From an uncultured Kiritimatiellota bacterium (GTDB taxonomy: Bacteria; Verrucomicrobiota; Kiritimatiellia; RFP12; UBA1067): 64,000 bases of DNA. The notes under the pieces are model-generated. The model saw nothing but the letters and a program-made list of their open reading frames with translations. It was not told the origin of the DNA and ran no database searches. The first letter of the stretch is position 1, and every line of letters starts with the position of its first letter. This document shows positions 23,475 to 33,772 of the stretch, piece after piece. The stretch covers positions 62,001-126,000 of the forward strand of contig CAKTYZ010000001.1 in the NCBI GenBank assembly GCA_934635225.1. The letters are read 5' to 3'. Made by a program: the position numbers and the translations under genes.

Positions 23475-25466
23475 ATGACAACGAGAAAAGCCATGCAAAC
23501 GAAGACAGCACGACTCCACAAACTTCGTTCGGTCGTATTGTTCGGCTGTTTCGCCTCCGTCGGCGGCGCGGCGTCCGTCGAGGATTACGTCGTGACCGTC
23601 GAGCAGGGACAGACCAACCGCATTGACGCGGCGTTCGTGTCCGAACTGGGCGAGCGAAATCTCGTCAAGCGCGGGCGCGGCGTCCTCTGGAGTTCGTCCG
23701 CGCTGGCGAACTACGCGGGGACGATTACGGTTGAGGAGGGGGCTCTCATGGTGTCCGGCAACGGCGACCTCGGCACGACGGCGGGCGAGACCGAGATCAA
23801 GTCCGGCGCGACGCTGATTGTCCACACGGGCGCGGACGTGGACGGCTCGGCCGCCGCCAATGCGCTGACGTTCACGGAGGGCATCACGGTCGCGGGCGCG
23901 GGCGACGAGCAGTGGGGCGCGGCGGTCTGTCAGCCGGAGGGCGGCTACCAGCAGCAGCGGCTTTTCGGCGGCCGCGTGACGCTTGGCGGGGACACGACGT
24001 TCGACATGGGCGTCAATGCCGGCCTGACGGGCGGCGAACTCCTCATGCACGGATTCCGACTGACGACGCGCGGCACCGTGTGCTTCAACCGTTCCCGCAT
24101 TCGTCCGCTGGCGGACAGCGCGATCGGCGACATCGACATCGAACGCGGCACGCTGATGCTGAACAGTTGGGTCAGCGGCGACTTCGGCGACGCGGCGAGG
24201 ACGGTCACGGTCAAGGACGGTGCCAAGGTCTATCTCTACGAGGCGGGGCAGATTCCGCTCTGGAAGCTGGTCGTCGAGGAGGGCGGCACGGTCTTGGCGG
24301 CCTGTTCGCTGGCACACGCGGACGACGCGGCGAACTACAACCGCTGGGGCGGCGATGTCGTCTGGAACTCGACGGCGACGAATTCCGTCCTCCGCGACAA
24401 GGTGGCTAGCCTGACGTTCCTCGGCAAGGTCACGGGCACAGGGACGATTCCGGCGGGTCGCGGCACGCTGACGTTCGGCAAGGCACTCGACTGGGCGGGC
24501 GGGCTTGACGTCACGGAGGCGACGGTCGTGCTGCCGTCGTCCGAGAACTTTTACGGACACGGCGGACTGATGGTGGGCGTGCGCGGAGACGCTTGGATGG
24601 GCGGCTTTGACCAGGAACGTGCGGATACGGCGTGGTCGTATTGTGCCGATGGGCCGGGACCGCAGCTCGACTCGTCGTGGTGGGCGGACACTACGAAACA
24701 GGGCGTTTCCTCGCGTGGCTACATCTGGAATCGCGAAGAGACGAACGTGACGTGGCAGGTCTATTTGGGCTGCGTCTACGAGAACTGGATCTACGTGGAC
24801 GGCGAGTCGGTTTACAACAACAAGCGCGACGGCTGGAACAATGTCATTGAACTGATGCTAACGCCGGGTGCACATGCGATTGACGTTCGGACACAGGCGA
24901 ATGGCGTCGTCGGCGGGCCGCGTGCCGAGAAGGGCGACCTCGACAAGCTGCGCCGCGTTTTCACGGACGGGACATTTGAGGTGCTGAAAGATCCGGGCAA
25001 CGGCTTCCTCTTCACGACGGACACCGTGTCGCGTGCCGAGGTGCTGCTGGAGAATCCGCATCGTCTGGGCCGCCTGAACGTGGGCGCGGCGGTGAAGCTG
25101 GATGCGAACGGTCTGCCGCTGGTCGTCGACAATCTCGCCGGTGCGGCGGCGGTGACGAACGCCTTGAGCCTGCGCGTGAAAAGCGCTTGGACGCTCGCCG
25201 CCGCCGACATCGCAGATGGCCGTGTGCTGACGGTCGAGGCCCCGCTGTCGTTCGATGACGGCGTGACGATTGCCGTGCCGGATCTTGACGCCGTGCCGCG
25301 CAAGGTGAAATACCATCCGATCGCGTGCGCCACGTCCATCACGGGCTTCCCGGTGGACACGGTGATTCGCGGCGCGAAGCGGGCGTGGCGGCTTGTCCTG
25401 AACGACGAGGGGACGGAGGCCGGACTGGTCTACATACCGCGTGGACTTGCGATTGTCATTCGGTGA
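23475..25466 (+). CDS. secreted beta-helix (autotransporter-repeat) surface protein
   Basis: Large secreted protein of unknown role, probably surface-exposed or glycan-binding. The 663-residue product has a signal peptide (hydrophobic VVLFGCFASVGGAAS ending near residue 35). Repeats of the autotransporter-associated beta-helix type follow (LANYAGTITVEEGALMVSG, ERGTLMLNS, VEEGGTVLAA). A PA14-like segment (about 365-470) has TWQVYLGCVYENWIYVDGE, and more beta-repeats follow. The C-terminus is PRGLAIVIR, similar to the end of the beta-helix protein at 45223. No translocator barrel or LPXTG is present. SD AAAGGA precedes ATG 23475. It is transcribed with the GH2-GH78 gene five bases downstream. 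Confidence 0.72.
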   Translation: MTTRKAMQTKTARLHKLRSVVLFGCFASVGGAASVEDYVVTVEQGQTNRIDAAFVSELGERNLVKRGRGVLWSSSALANYAGTITVEEGALMVSGNGDLGTTAGETEIKSGATLIVHTGADVDGSAAANALTFTEGITVAGAGDEQWGAAVCQPEGGYQQQRLFGGRVTLGGDTTFDMGVNAGLTGGELLMHGFRLTTRGTVCFNRSRIRPLADSAIGDIDIERGTLMLNSWVSGDFGDAARTVTVKDGAKVYLYEAGQIPLWKLVVEEGGTVLAACSLAHADDAANYNRWGGDVVWNSTATNSVLRDKVASLTFLGKVTGTGTIPAGRGTLTFGKALDWAGGLDVTEATVVLPSSENFYGHGGLMVGVRGDAWMGGFDQERADTAWSYCADGPGPQLDSSWWADTTKQGVSSRGYIWNREETNVTWQVYLGCVYENWIYVDGESVYNNKRDGWNNVIELMLTPGAHAIDVRTQANGVVGGPRAEKGDLDKLRRVFTDGTFEVLKDPGNGFLFTTDTVSRAEVLLENPHRLGRLNVGAAVKLDANGLPLVVDNLAGAAAVTNALSLRVKSAWTLAAADIADGRVLTVEAPLSFDDGVTIAVPDLDAVPRKVKYHPIACATSITGFPVDTVIRGAKRAWRLVLNDEGTEAGLVYIPRGLAIVIR

Positions 25467-25471
25467 CGCAG

Positions 25472-28400
25472 ATGAATGCGCGTGTCTTGTGCGGAATCGC
25501 GGCGTGTGCGACGTTCGCCGTCCTCGCCGCCGTCGAATGGGAAGATCCGTCGGTCAATGCCGTGAACCGGCTTTCGGCGTGCGCGTTCCTGCCGCCGCTT
25601 GCGGACGAGGCGGCGGCGCTGTCGGATGCGCTGGAGCCGGCGACGCCCTACGTGCGGTCGCTGAACGGAAACTGGAAGATCAGCTGGTGCGGAGACCCGG
25701 CGCAACGGCCGGTCGATTTCGGGCGGACGGACTACGACGATTCGCGGTGGCAGACGATTGACGTGCCGTCCTGCGTTGAGCTGCGCGGGTTCGGCACGCC
25801 GATCTACACGAACGTTCGCTATCCGCACGCCTGGCTGGAGCCGCTGATCCGCGACCGTTTCGCGACGAACGTCGTCTACAATCCCGTCTCCAGCTACCGT
25901 ACGCGGTTCGCCGTGCCGACGGACTGGGCGGGGCGGCGCGTGATCCTGCGCTTCGAGGGCGTCGGCTCGGCCTATTACGTGTGGGTGAACGGGCACAGGG
26001 TCGGCTACGCCGAAGACTCGAAGCTCCCCTCTGAGTTCGACATCACGCCGTGCCTGAAGGAAAGCGAGAATCTCCTCGCCGTCGAAGTCTATCGCTGGTG
26101 CGACGGCAGTTACTTCGAAGATCAGGACATGTTCCGCTTCTCCGGCATCTTCCGCGACGTCACGCTCTACGCCGAGCCGACGGAGTCGATTCGCGGCGTG
26201 TGCGTGAAGACGGCGCCGGTTGGCGGAGACGGGAAATGGCGGCTGGAGGTGACGGCGGAACGGGACAACTGGAAGGGCGTCCTGTTCGATGCCGCACGGC
26301 AGCCGGTCGCTGCGCTGTCGAGCGGCACGAATCGCGTTGCCGTGTCCGCCCCGCGTCTCTGGAGCGCCGAAGATCCGTACCTTTACACGCTCGTCCTGAA
26401 ATCGGCAACTGACTTGCGCGCGCTGAAGGTCGGCTTTCGCGACATCCGCATCGAGAAGGGCGTCGTGAAAGTCAACGGACAGAAGGTGAAGTTCAAGGGC
26501 GTGAACCGGCATGAGACGAGTCCTGAGAACGGGCGCACCGTGTCCGTCGCCGACATGGTGCGCGACATTGAGCTGATGAAGCGCTACAACATCAACACGG
26601 TGCGCACGAGCCACTATCCGAATCATCGGCTCTGGTACGACCTCTGTGACCGCTATGGCCTCTACGTGATGGCGGAGGCGAACGTCGAGGCGCATGAGCC
26701 GGGCTATGCCGAGACGTCGATCGGGACGCGGCGGATGTGGGATCAGACGATCGTCGAGCGCAACGAGCGTCAGGTGCAGTTCTGCCGCAACCATGCGTCC
26801 GTCGTCTTCTGGTCGCTCGGCAACGAGACGGGGACAGGCCCCGGCTTCGAGGAAGCCTGCCGCCGCGTGAAGGAGCTGGACGCCACACGGCTCGTCCATT
26901 GGGAGCGCGGCAACTCGATTGCGGACATCGACGGGCGCATGTACATGACGCCGGCGTGGCTGAAGCGGCGCGGGCAGATGGGGGACGGGCTGCTCGAAAG
27001 CGATCTCCGCATCACGAACGAAGGCGACCGTACCCAGCACAGGGGCAAGCCGTTCTTCTTCTCCGAGTATGCGCACGCGATGGGCAACGCGCTCGGCAAC
27101 TACCAGGAGTACTGGGACGCCTTTTATGCGCACGACTCGCTCGCGGGCGGCTGCATCTGGGACTGGGCGGATCAGGCCGTGTGGAAGGACACGGATCGCC
27201 TGGACGCGGACGGGCGCCGTGTCCGCTACCTCGCCTATGGCGGCGACTTCGACGACCAGCCGAACGACGGCAATTTCTGCTGCAACGGCGTCGTCGGCCC
27301 GCTGCGCGGGGTGACGCCGAAGCTGGAGGAGGTCGGGCACGTGCACCGCAACCTCGTTGTCACGGGCGACGGACGCGGCACGTTTACGCTGACGAACCGC
27401 TTCTCGTTCACGGCTTCCGACGCCTTCGACTGCCGGTGGGAACTCGTCGAAGACGGGCGAGCTGTGCGCACAGGCACGGTCGACCTGTCGCGTGTCGAAC
27501 CGCTGTCGAGCCACACTCAGACCTACGACCTTGCGCCGCTGGGACTACAGCCTGGCCGCGAATATTTCCTGAACGTCGCGTTTCGGACGCGGGAGGACAC
27601 GCCGTGGGCAAAGGCCGGATGGGTCGTTGCGCGCAACCAGATCCGGCTGGAGAACGGGCCGGTGCGGCGTTCGGAGCGGAGGCCTTCTGAGGCGAACGTG
27701 CAGGAGACGGCGGACGCCGTGCGGGTGTCGTGCGGTGGCACGAAGGTCGTCTTCTCGCGGCGCAGCGGAACGCTTGCGAAGCTGGAGATGGCAGGCGTGA
27801 CCATCCTGGAAGACCGCGCGGGCGTCGTCACGGGCCCGCGCCTCACGTGCCTGCGCGCGTTGACCGACAACGACGTCTGGTTTCGCGGCGCGGAGCGTCC
27901 CGGCGAATTCGACATCTTCAAGACGGGGCTGACGCAGCTCGCCTATCACCCGGAGCCGCTGGCGGTCGAGACGACGGACGGCGTGACGCGGGTGCGGTGC
28001 CGCACGAAGGTCTGCGGCGCGAAGACGGGTGGCTGGCTTCAGACGAGCGACTGGACGTTTGCCGCCGACGGGACGGTCGAGGTGCGCGAGCGGACCGAGC
28101 CATTCGGAGACCTGCCGCCCGTCTTGCCGCGTTTCGGCACGAGCTGGCGGCTGTCTGCCGCGCTGGAGAATATGGCGTGGTACGGACGCGGCCCGTTCGA
28201 GAACTACGTCGACCGAAAGACGGCGGCGTTTGTCGGACGCTACCAATCGACCGTGACGGGCCAGTACGTGCCGTATGTGCGACCGCAGGACTGCGGTTAC
28301 AAGTGCGACGTGCGCGAAGTCTCGTTCACCAACCGGGACGGGTACGGCGTCCGCTTCTCGGCGGATCGTCCGCTCTTCGTTCAGGCGCTTCATTACACAT

Positions 28401-30268
28401 GGGAAGACCTTGAGTTCGCCCGTCACCGCAACGGACAGCCGCGGCAGTGGCATCCGCTGACGCCGCGCGCGGAGGTCTGCCTCAACCTCGATGTCGGGCA
28501 GTGCGGGCTGGGCGGGCGTTCCTGCGGGCCGTGTCCGCTCGACCGCTACCTGCTGAAGCCGAAGGCGGAGGCCTGGACGATGCGCCTGAGCCCCGTTTCT
28601 CCGCCGGACTTCACGGACGCGGTCGTGCGCGGCGCCGAACGGCGGCCCGTGTCGATTGTCACGAACAGGGCGGGGCATGCCGTCCTGGATTTCGGTCGCC
28701 ATGCGGCGGGCTGGCTGGAGGTTCGCCCGTCGGCGGCCGGCGACTATGCGCTTGTCTGGGGCGAGCTGCTGGACAGGGACGGAGGCGTGCAGACTAATGC
28801 GTTCTATACGCAGAAGGAAGGGCGCATCCGCTGCGCCGTCACGAAAGGCTCTTTCGCCGCGTCTGCGGCGTGGGTGCGGATCCCGTACCGGACGGGGAAC
28901 GGCAGCTCCTTCAACACGCGTCCGATCGGACGCTTCGGCACGGTGATGCCGTTTCGCTGGCTGGAAGTCGCCGTGTCGCCGTTCCCCCTGACGGCGGAGA
29001 ACGTGCGGCAGGTGCCGATCCACTATCCCTATGACCTGGAAGAGGAGGCATTCGACTGCGACTCGTCGGAGCTTGTGCGTGTCCATGACTTCTGCAAGCA
29101 TTCGGTGGCGGCGACGACCTATACGGGCAAGTTCATCGACGGCGACCGCGAGCGCCTGCCCTATGAGGCCGATTCGTTCATCACGCAGCTGAGCACCTAC
29201 GCGATGACGTCCGACGACACGCTCGTCCGGCGAATGGCCGATTACCTCGCGACGCACACGACGTGGCCGACGGAATGGAAGCAGTTCTTCATCAGCATCG
29301 TCTACGCCGACTGGATGCGCACGGGAAAGACCGACCTCGTGGCGCGGCACTATGACCGGATGCGGAGGGACAAGCTCTGGCACCACCTGCGGCGGGCGGA
29401 CGGGCTTCTGGTCACGCGCGGCCCGACGGTGCGTCCGGCGCCGGACGGCCAGTTGCCGCGCGACATCGTGGACTGGGCGATCTGCTACCGCGACGGCTTC
29501 GTGATGCGCGACGTGAACGCGGTCGTCAACGCGCTCCATCTCCGCAACTTGCGCGAAATGGCCGAGATGGCCGACGCGCTCAGCAAGGCGGCGGATGCGG
29601 CGGCGTTCCGCGCCGATGCGGCCAAGACGTTCGCGGCCTTCCAGGCGAAGCTGTGGGACGCGGCGCACGGGTGCTACCGCGACGGCGAGGGGACGGATCA
29701 CGCGACCGTGCAGGGGAACGCGATGGTGCTCGCCTGCGGCGCCGTGCCGCCCGGCCGCATGGCGTCCGTCGCCGACTTCGTGGAGGCGAAGGGCTTTAGC
29801 TGCAGCACGTACATGGCGCAGTTTGTCCTGGACGCGCTGTTCTTGGCGGGGCGCGACCGCTCGGCGCTGAAGCTCATGACGTCATCAGAACGCCGCAGCT
29901 GGCTGGGGATGATGGCGCAGGGCGCGACGATCACGCCGGAGTTCTGGGACCTCACGTTGCCGGAGAAAGGCCGCATCCCCGACATGAGCCACGCCTGGTC
30001 GACGGCGCCGCTCAACGTCATCAGCCGGTTCGTGCTGGGCGTCACGCCGCTGGAGCCGGGGTTTGCGCGCGTCCGCGTCGCGCCGCAGCTGGGCGGCCTG
30101 ACCCGCCTGTCGGGCACCGTGCCGACGCCGCGCGGCGCACTGCGCCTGTCGATGCGGCGGACGAAGGACGGCTGGCGCATCTCGCTGGACACGCCGGTTC
30201 CCGCTGTGTTCGTCTTCGGCGGCACGACCCGCGCCCTCCCGTCCGGCGTGACCCAGCTTGTCAACTAG
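25472..30268 (+). CDS. GH2 beta-galactosidase fused to GH78-like alpha-L-rhamnosidase
   Basis: A 1598-residue secreted enzyme (signal peptide MNARVLCGIAACATFAVLA). Residues about 20-1040 are a LacZ-type GH2: jelly-roll, Ig-like domain, TIM barrel with acid/base Glu452 in SLGNETG and nucleophile Glu532 in FFSEYAHAMGN, and the Bgal small-chain domain. Residues about 1045-1598 resemble GH78: beta-sandwich WLEVRPSAAGDY, then an (alpha/alpha)6 barrel with FIDGDRERLPYEAD (about 1221-1234), the usual acid-bearing region, and a C-terminal beta domain. Both catalytic parts look complete and no frameshift is visible at the join. It would remove beta-galactose and alpha-rhamnose from one substrate, as in rhamnogalacturonan-type glycans. 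Substrate is inference. Confidence 0.82.
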   Translation: MNARVLCGIAACATFAVLAAVEWEDPSVNAVNRLSACAFLPPLADEAAALSDALEPATPYVRSLNGNWKISWCGDPAQRPVDFGRTDYDDSRWQTIDVPSCVELRGFGTPIYTNVRYPHAWLEPLIRDRFATNVVYNPVSSYRTRFAVPTDWAGRRVILRFEGVGSAYYVWVNGHRVGYAEDSKLPSEFDITPCLKESENLLAVEVYRWCDGSYFEDQDMFRFSGIFRDVTLYAEPTESIRGVCVKTAPVGGDGKWRLEVTAERDNWKGVLFDAARQPVAALSSGTNRVAVSAPRLWSAEDPYLYTLVLKSATDLRALKVGFRDIRIEKGVVKVNGQKVKFKGVNRHETSPENGRTVSVADMVRDIELMKRYNINTVRTSHYPNHRLWYDLCDRYGLYVMAEANVEAHEPGYAETSIGTRRMWDQTIVERNERQVQFCRNHASVVFWSLGNETGTGPGFEEACRRVKELDATRLVHWERGNSIADIDGRMYMTPAWLKRRGQMGDGLLESDLRITNEGDRTQHRGKPFFFSEYAHAMGNALGNYQEYWDAFYAHDSLAGGCIWDWADQAVWKDTDRLDADGRRVRYLAYGGDFDDQPNDGNFCCNGVVGPLRGVTPKLEEVGHVHRNLVVTGDGRGTFTLTNRFSFTASDAFDCRWELVEDGRAVRTGTVDLSRVEPLSSHTQTYDLAPLGLQPGREYFLNVAFRTREDTPWAKAGWVVARNQIRLENGPVRRSERRPSEANVQETADAVRVSCGGTKVVFSRRSGTLAKLEMAGVTILEDRAGVVTGPRLTCLRALTDNDVWFRGAERPGEFDIFKTGLTQLAYHPEPLAVETTDGVTRVRCRTKVCGAKTGGWLQTSDWTFAADGTVEVRERTEPFGDLPPVLPRFGTSWRLSAALENMAWYGRGPFENYVDRKTAAFVGRYQSTVTGQYVPYVRPQDCGYKCDVREVSFTNRDGYGVRFSADRPLFVQALHYTWEDLEFARHRNGQPRQWHPLTPRAEVCLNLDVGQCGLGGRSCGPCPLDRYLLKPKAEAWTMRLSPVSPPDFTDAVVRGAERRPVSIVTNRAGHAVLDFGRHAAGWLEVRPSAAGDYALVWGELLDRDGGVQTNAFYTQKEGRIRCAVTKGSFAASAAWVRIPYRTGNGSSFNTRPIGRFGTVMPFRWLEVAVSPFPLTAENVRQVPIHYPYDLEEEAFDCDSSELVRVHDFCKHSVAATTYTGKFIDGDRERLPYEADSFITQLSTYAMTSDDTLVRRMADYLATHTTWPTEWKQFFISIVYADWMRTGKTDLVARHYDRMRRDKLWHHLRRADGLLVTRGPTVRPAPDGQLPRDIVDWAICYRDGFVMRDVNAVVNALHLRNLREMAEMADALSKAADAAAFRADAAKTFAAFQAKLWDAAHGCYRDGEGTDHATVQGNAMVLACGAVPPGRMASVADFVEAKGFSCSTYMAQFVLDALFLAGRDRSALKLMTSSERRSWLGMMAQGATITPEFWDLTLPEKGRIPDMSHAWSTAPLNVISRFVLGVTPLEPGFARVRVAPQLGGLTRLSGTVPTPRGALRLSMRRTKDGWRISLDTPVPAVFVFGGTTRALPSGVTQLVN

Positions 30269-30332
30269 AACGCGCACGTGGCGTGGGGTGCGGTTCGGCG
30301 CGGTGCGAGTTGCCAGCGTCGCGCATTTTGTG

Positions 30333-30338
30333 TATACT
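30333..30338 (+). promoter_or_regulatory. -10 promoter of the second GH2 gene
   Basis: TATACT ends seven bases before ATG 30346, so the RNA would start at or next to the A of the start codon. Confidence 0.58.
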
Positions 30339-30345
30339 ATACAAC

Positions 30346-33153
30346 ATGAATACGACGCATCAGTTAGTCTTTGGCTCCTGCCTGTTTTTCGTTGGTGCGG
30401 CGATGACCTTCGCCGCCGAACCGTGGGAGGACCCCGCCGTCAATTCCCTCAACCGCCTGCCCGCGCGCGGCATCGCCGTGCCCTGCGAGACCGAAGATCT
30501 CGCCTTCGACATCCTCCAGCAAAAGCGGCCGAAGGGCGATTCGCGCTGGATCCTGCCGCTGGACGGCGAGTGGGACTTCAGCTGGAAGCGTTCGCCCGAA
30601 TGCGCCGATTGGGAGAAGACGGCGCGTCTCGCCGTGCCGGGATGCTGGCAGCTTCAGGGCGTCTTCGATCCGCCGCTCTATGCCAATGTGCGCTATCCGA
30701 TCGCGAAGGACGCGCCGCGCGTCATGACCGCGCCGGCTGACACGAACTGGACGGCGATGGCCTACCGCAATCCCGTCGGCCTCTACAAGACGACTTTCAC
30801 GCGCCCGTGGCGCTGGTGGTTCCGCAAGACGACACTTCACTTCAACGGCGTGTCGTCCGCGTTCTACGTCCGCGTCAACGGCAAGACGGTCGGCTATTCG
30901 GAAGACAGCCGTCTGCCGTCCGAATTCGATCTGACGCCATACCTCAAGTGGTTCGGCGCGAATACGCTGGAAGTCGAGGTCTACAAGCATTGCGACGGGA
31001 CCTACCTTGAAGATCAGGACTTTTGGCGCCTTTCGGGCATCTTCCGCGAGACGTATCTCGTCTCCGAACGAAAGGACGCGCCGTTCGACCTTGTCGTCGA
31101 GACAAAGCTTTCGGACGACCTCAAGAGCGCCTCGTTCATCGTGCGCGACGAGAAGGGGAACGTCCTCAAGGAGCGCAATGTGCCTGACGTCAAGCTGTGG
31201 AGCTGCGAGACGCCATACCTCTACATCACCCCGATTGAGCACAAGTGGGGCTGGTGGATCTTCAGCGGCATCGACTACCGCGCCGTGTCGTTCGGCTTCC
31301 GCAAGGTCGAGATCCGCGATTCCGTCCTCTACATCAATGGCAAACGCGCACTTGTCAAAGGTGTAAACCGCCATGAGATGGAGCCTTCGTCAGGCTATGT
31401 GGTGACGATGGAGGGCATGAAGAAGGACATCGAAACCATGAAGGCGTTCAACATCAACGCGGTGCGCACATGTCACTATCCGGACGTGCCCGACTGGTAC
31501 GACCTCTGCGACCGCGAAGGCATCATGGTCTGTTGCGAGGCGAACAACGAGTCCCACGGCTACGGCTACGGGAAGGAGTCCCTTGCGCGTCGCGCCGACT
31601 ACAAGCAGACCATCGTCGAACGCGGCACGCGCATGGTCCAGACCTACCGCAACCATCCGTCGATCATCTACTGGTCCATGGGCAACGAGTGTGGCGACGG
31701 CGAGAACTTCACGGCGCTTCGTCAGGCGATGCGGGCGATAGACTCGACGCGTCCGATCCATTACGAGCGCGCGATCGACGGCGCGAATACGGACATTTAC
31801 GCGATCATGTATGCGCGCCCGTGGGATGTCGAGAAATATGTCTCGAACAATCCGAAGAAGCCGGTGATCCTCTGTGAATACACGCATGCGATGGGCAACT
31901 CGAACGGCGGCATCCAGAAGTACTGGGATCTTGTGCGGAAATATCCGTCCTTCCAGGGCGGGTTCATCTGGGACTTCGCCGACCAGGCCCTCTGGAAGAC
32001 CGACGCGCACGGCAAGTGGCTCGCGTACGGCGGGGACTTCGGTGATCGCCCGAATGATGGCAGCTTCAACTGCAACGGCGTCTTTGACGCGCTTCGCAAT
32101 CCGCATCCGGGGGCTTATGAGGTGAAGCACGCCTATCAGAACATGAGTTGCGAGGCGTTCGACTTCGCGACGGGCAAGGTGACGGTGCGCAACGGCTTCT
32201 GCTTCCGCGATCTCGACGACTATGTCTGCCAGTGGACGTCGCACGACGCCGAGGGCAAGCCCGCAGCCCGCGGACTCTTCGAGCTTGGCGAGCTTCAGCC
32301 GGGCGAGACGAAGGTGTACGCGCTTGAGGGCTTCAGCGGCGATTCGGTCGTCTTCCGCTTCTTGGACGGAAGCGATTGCGTGGCGTGGGATTCCTTCTCG
32401 AAACCCTTCGTGCCGAAGACGCTGGCGGCCTCGGGGGAAGAGGTCGCGAAGATCTTCAAGTTCAACCTGTGGCGCGCGCCGACGGACAATGACCGCGGCT
32501 GGAAGATGCCGAAAGTCTGCCGCGTCTGGAAAGAGGCGACGGGTCGGCAGAAGATTCCGGCGGGCGCGACGAGCGCACTCAAGACGACGAAGCTGGAGGA
32601 CGGTGCGCTTCTCGTCGATTGGACGCTTACGGTTCCGAAGGGGTTGCCGCCCATCCCGCGCGTCGGACTGACCTTCACGGTGCCGAAGACGGATGCTGTC
32701 GAATGGCTGGGCCTTGGTCCGTGGGAAAACTACGCCGACCGTGCGTCGGGGGCGATGTACGGCGTCCACCGCGCGTCCGTTGGACTCGTCTCGGGTTTGG
32801 CTGACCCGAAAACGGGGACGATAGACTATCCGAAGGACCGCCTCAACCCTGACAACTACATCACGCCGGGCGAACAGGGCTATCGCACGGGATGCCGTCG
32901 CCTGACGGTTGGCGAAGTCACGGTCGAGGCGGTGAACGCACCGTTCGGCTTCAATGTCTGGCCGTATCCGCAGACGATGCTTGAAGACAAGAAGCACCAG
33001 TGGGAGCTGACGGAATCGGAGGCGCTCACCGTCAATATCGACGCCGTGCAGATGGGCGTCGGCGGCGACGACAGCTGGGGCGCGCGACCGCATGACGACG
33101 TCATGCCGAAGGACGGCGTCTATCGTCTCGTCTTCAAGGTGAAAGGGCTCTGA
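30346..33153 (+). CDS. GH2 beta-galactosidase, LacZ type, secreted
   Basis: The 935-residue product has a signal peptide (to about residue 24, AAMTFAAEP). The full LacZ domain series follows: sugar-binding jelly-roll, two Ig-like domains around a TIM barrel with VKGVNRHEMEP, acid/base Glu448 in SMGNECGDG, nucleophile Glu511 in ILCEYTHAMGNS, GGFIWDFADQALW, and the small-chain domain with NLWRAPTDND and WLGLGPWENY. It is collinear with the GH2 half of the preceding fusion but diverged, so it is a paralogue, not a recent copy. It has its own promoter. purN starts four bases after its stop, an odd coupling of a glycosidase with a purine gene. Confidence 0.92.
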   Translation: MNTTHQLVFGSCLFFVGAAMTFAAEPWEDPAVNSLNRLPARGIAVPCETEDLAFDILQQKRPKGDSRWILPLDGEWDFSWKRSPECADWEKTARLAVPGCWQLQGVFDPPLYANVRYPIAKDAPRVMTAPADTNWTAMAYRNPVGLYKTTFTRPWRWWFRKTTLHFNGVSSAFYVRVNGKTVGYSEDSRLPSEFDLTPYLKWFGANTLEVEVYKHCDGTYLEDQDFWRLSGIFRETYLVSERKDAPFDLVVETKLSDDLKSASFIVRDEKGNVLKERNVPDVKLWSCETPYLYITPIEHKWGWWIFSGIDYRAVSFGFRKVEIRDSVLYINGKRALVKGVNRHEMEPSSGYVVTMEGMKKDIETMKAFNINAVRTCHYPDVPDWYDLCDREGIMVCCEANNESHGYGYGKESLARRADYKQTIVERGTRMVQTYRNHPSIIYWSMGNECGDGENFTALRQAMRAIDSTRPIHYERAIDGANTDIYAIMYARPWDVEKYVSNNPKKPVILCEYTHAMGNSNGGIQKYWDLVRKYPSFQGGFIWDFADQALWKTDAHGKWLAYGGDFGDRPNDGSFNCNGVFDALRNPHPGAYEVKHAYQNMSCEAFDFATGKVTVRNGFCFRDLDDYVCQWTSHDAEGKPAARGLFELGELQPGETKVYALEGFSGDSVVFRFLDGSDCVAWDSFSKPFVPKTLAASGEEVAKIFKFNLWRAPTDNDRGWKMPKVCRVWKEATGRQKIPAGATSALKTTKLEDGALLVDWTLTVPKGLPPIPRVGLTFTVPKTDAVEWLGLGPWENYADRASGAMYGVHRASVGLVSGLADPKTGTIDYPKDRLNPDNYITPGEQGYRTGCRRLTVGEVTVEAVNAPFGFNVWPYPQTMLEDKKHQWELTESEALTVNIDAVQMGVGGDDSWGARPHDDVMPKDGVYRLVFKVKGL

Positions 33154-33157
33154 GGCG

Positions 33158-33772
33158 ATGGCGACGCTTCATCTCGGCGTATTGGGTTCGGGAGCCGGCT
33201 CGAACATGCAGTCCATCGTTGACGCGGTGGCGACGGGCCTTTTGGACGCGGAGATTCGCCTTGTCCTCGCGGACGTTCCGGACGCGAAGATCCTTGACCG
33301 TGCGCGGCGTCACGGCATTCCCTGCCAGTATCTGGACTGTGCGCCTTGGAAGACGAAGCTCGAAGGTCCGGCCGAGGACAGATGCGTCGAGTTGCTGAAG
33401 AGCGCAGGGGTTGACACGGTTGTGCTCGCCGGCTTCATGCGCATCGTCAAGCCGAAGCTTCTGGCGGCGTTCCCAAATCGCGTTCTCAACATCCATCCTG
33501 CGCTTCTGCCGGCGTTTCCCGGCGTCCACAGCTGGACGCAAGCGCTGGACTACGGGTGTAAGGTCGCCGGCGTGACGGTGCATTTCGTCGACGCGGGGAC
33601 GGATTCCGGCCCGATTATCGTCCAGAAGTCCGTGCCGATCCTTGAAGACGATACGCCTGAGACGTTGCACGCGCGCATTCAGGTTCAGGAGCATCTTGCG
33701 TTCCCTGAGGCGCTGAACATCCTCTCGAAGGGCAACTACCGCATTGAGGGAAGGCGGGTCCGGGTCGGATGA
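33158..33772 (+). CDS. purN: phosphoribosylglycinamide formyltransferase
   Basis: Third step of de novo purine synthesis, transferring formyl from 10-formyl-THF to GAR. The 204-residue product has the phosphate loop LGSGAGSNMQSI and the FMRIVKP segment. The catalytic Asn/His pair lies in LNIHPALLPAFPG, and the second His and Asp in VHFVDAGTDSGPI. Length is normal. Its stop overlaps the deoC ATG (ATGA). Confidence 0.94.
   Translation: MATLHLGVLGSGAGSNMQSIVDAVATGLLDAEIRLVLADVPDAKILDRARRHGIPCQYLDCAPWKTKLEGPAEDRCVELLKSAGVDTVVLAGFMRIVKPKLLAAFPNRVLNIHPALLPAFPGVHSWTQALDYGCKVAGVTVHFVDAGTDSGPIIVQKSVPILEDDTPETLHARIQVQEHLAFPEALNILSKGNYRIEGRRVRVG

Noticed and set aside
16247..30305. 17-base identity (TGCGGTTCGGCGCGGTG) at 16247 and 30289
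   Set aside because: Both copies are in intergenic GC-rich sequence with no shared flanks; a chance match of this length is plausible in 64 kb of skewed composition.
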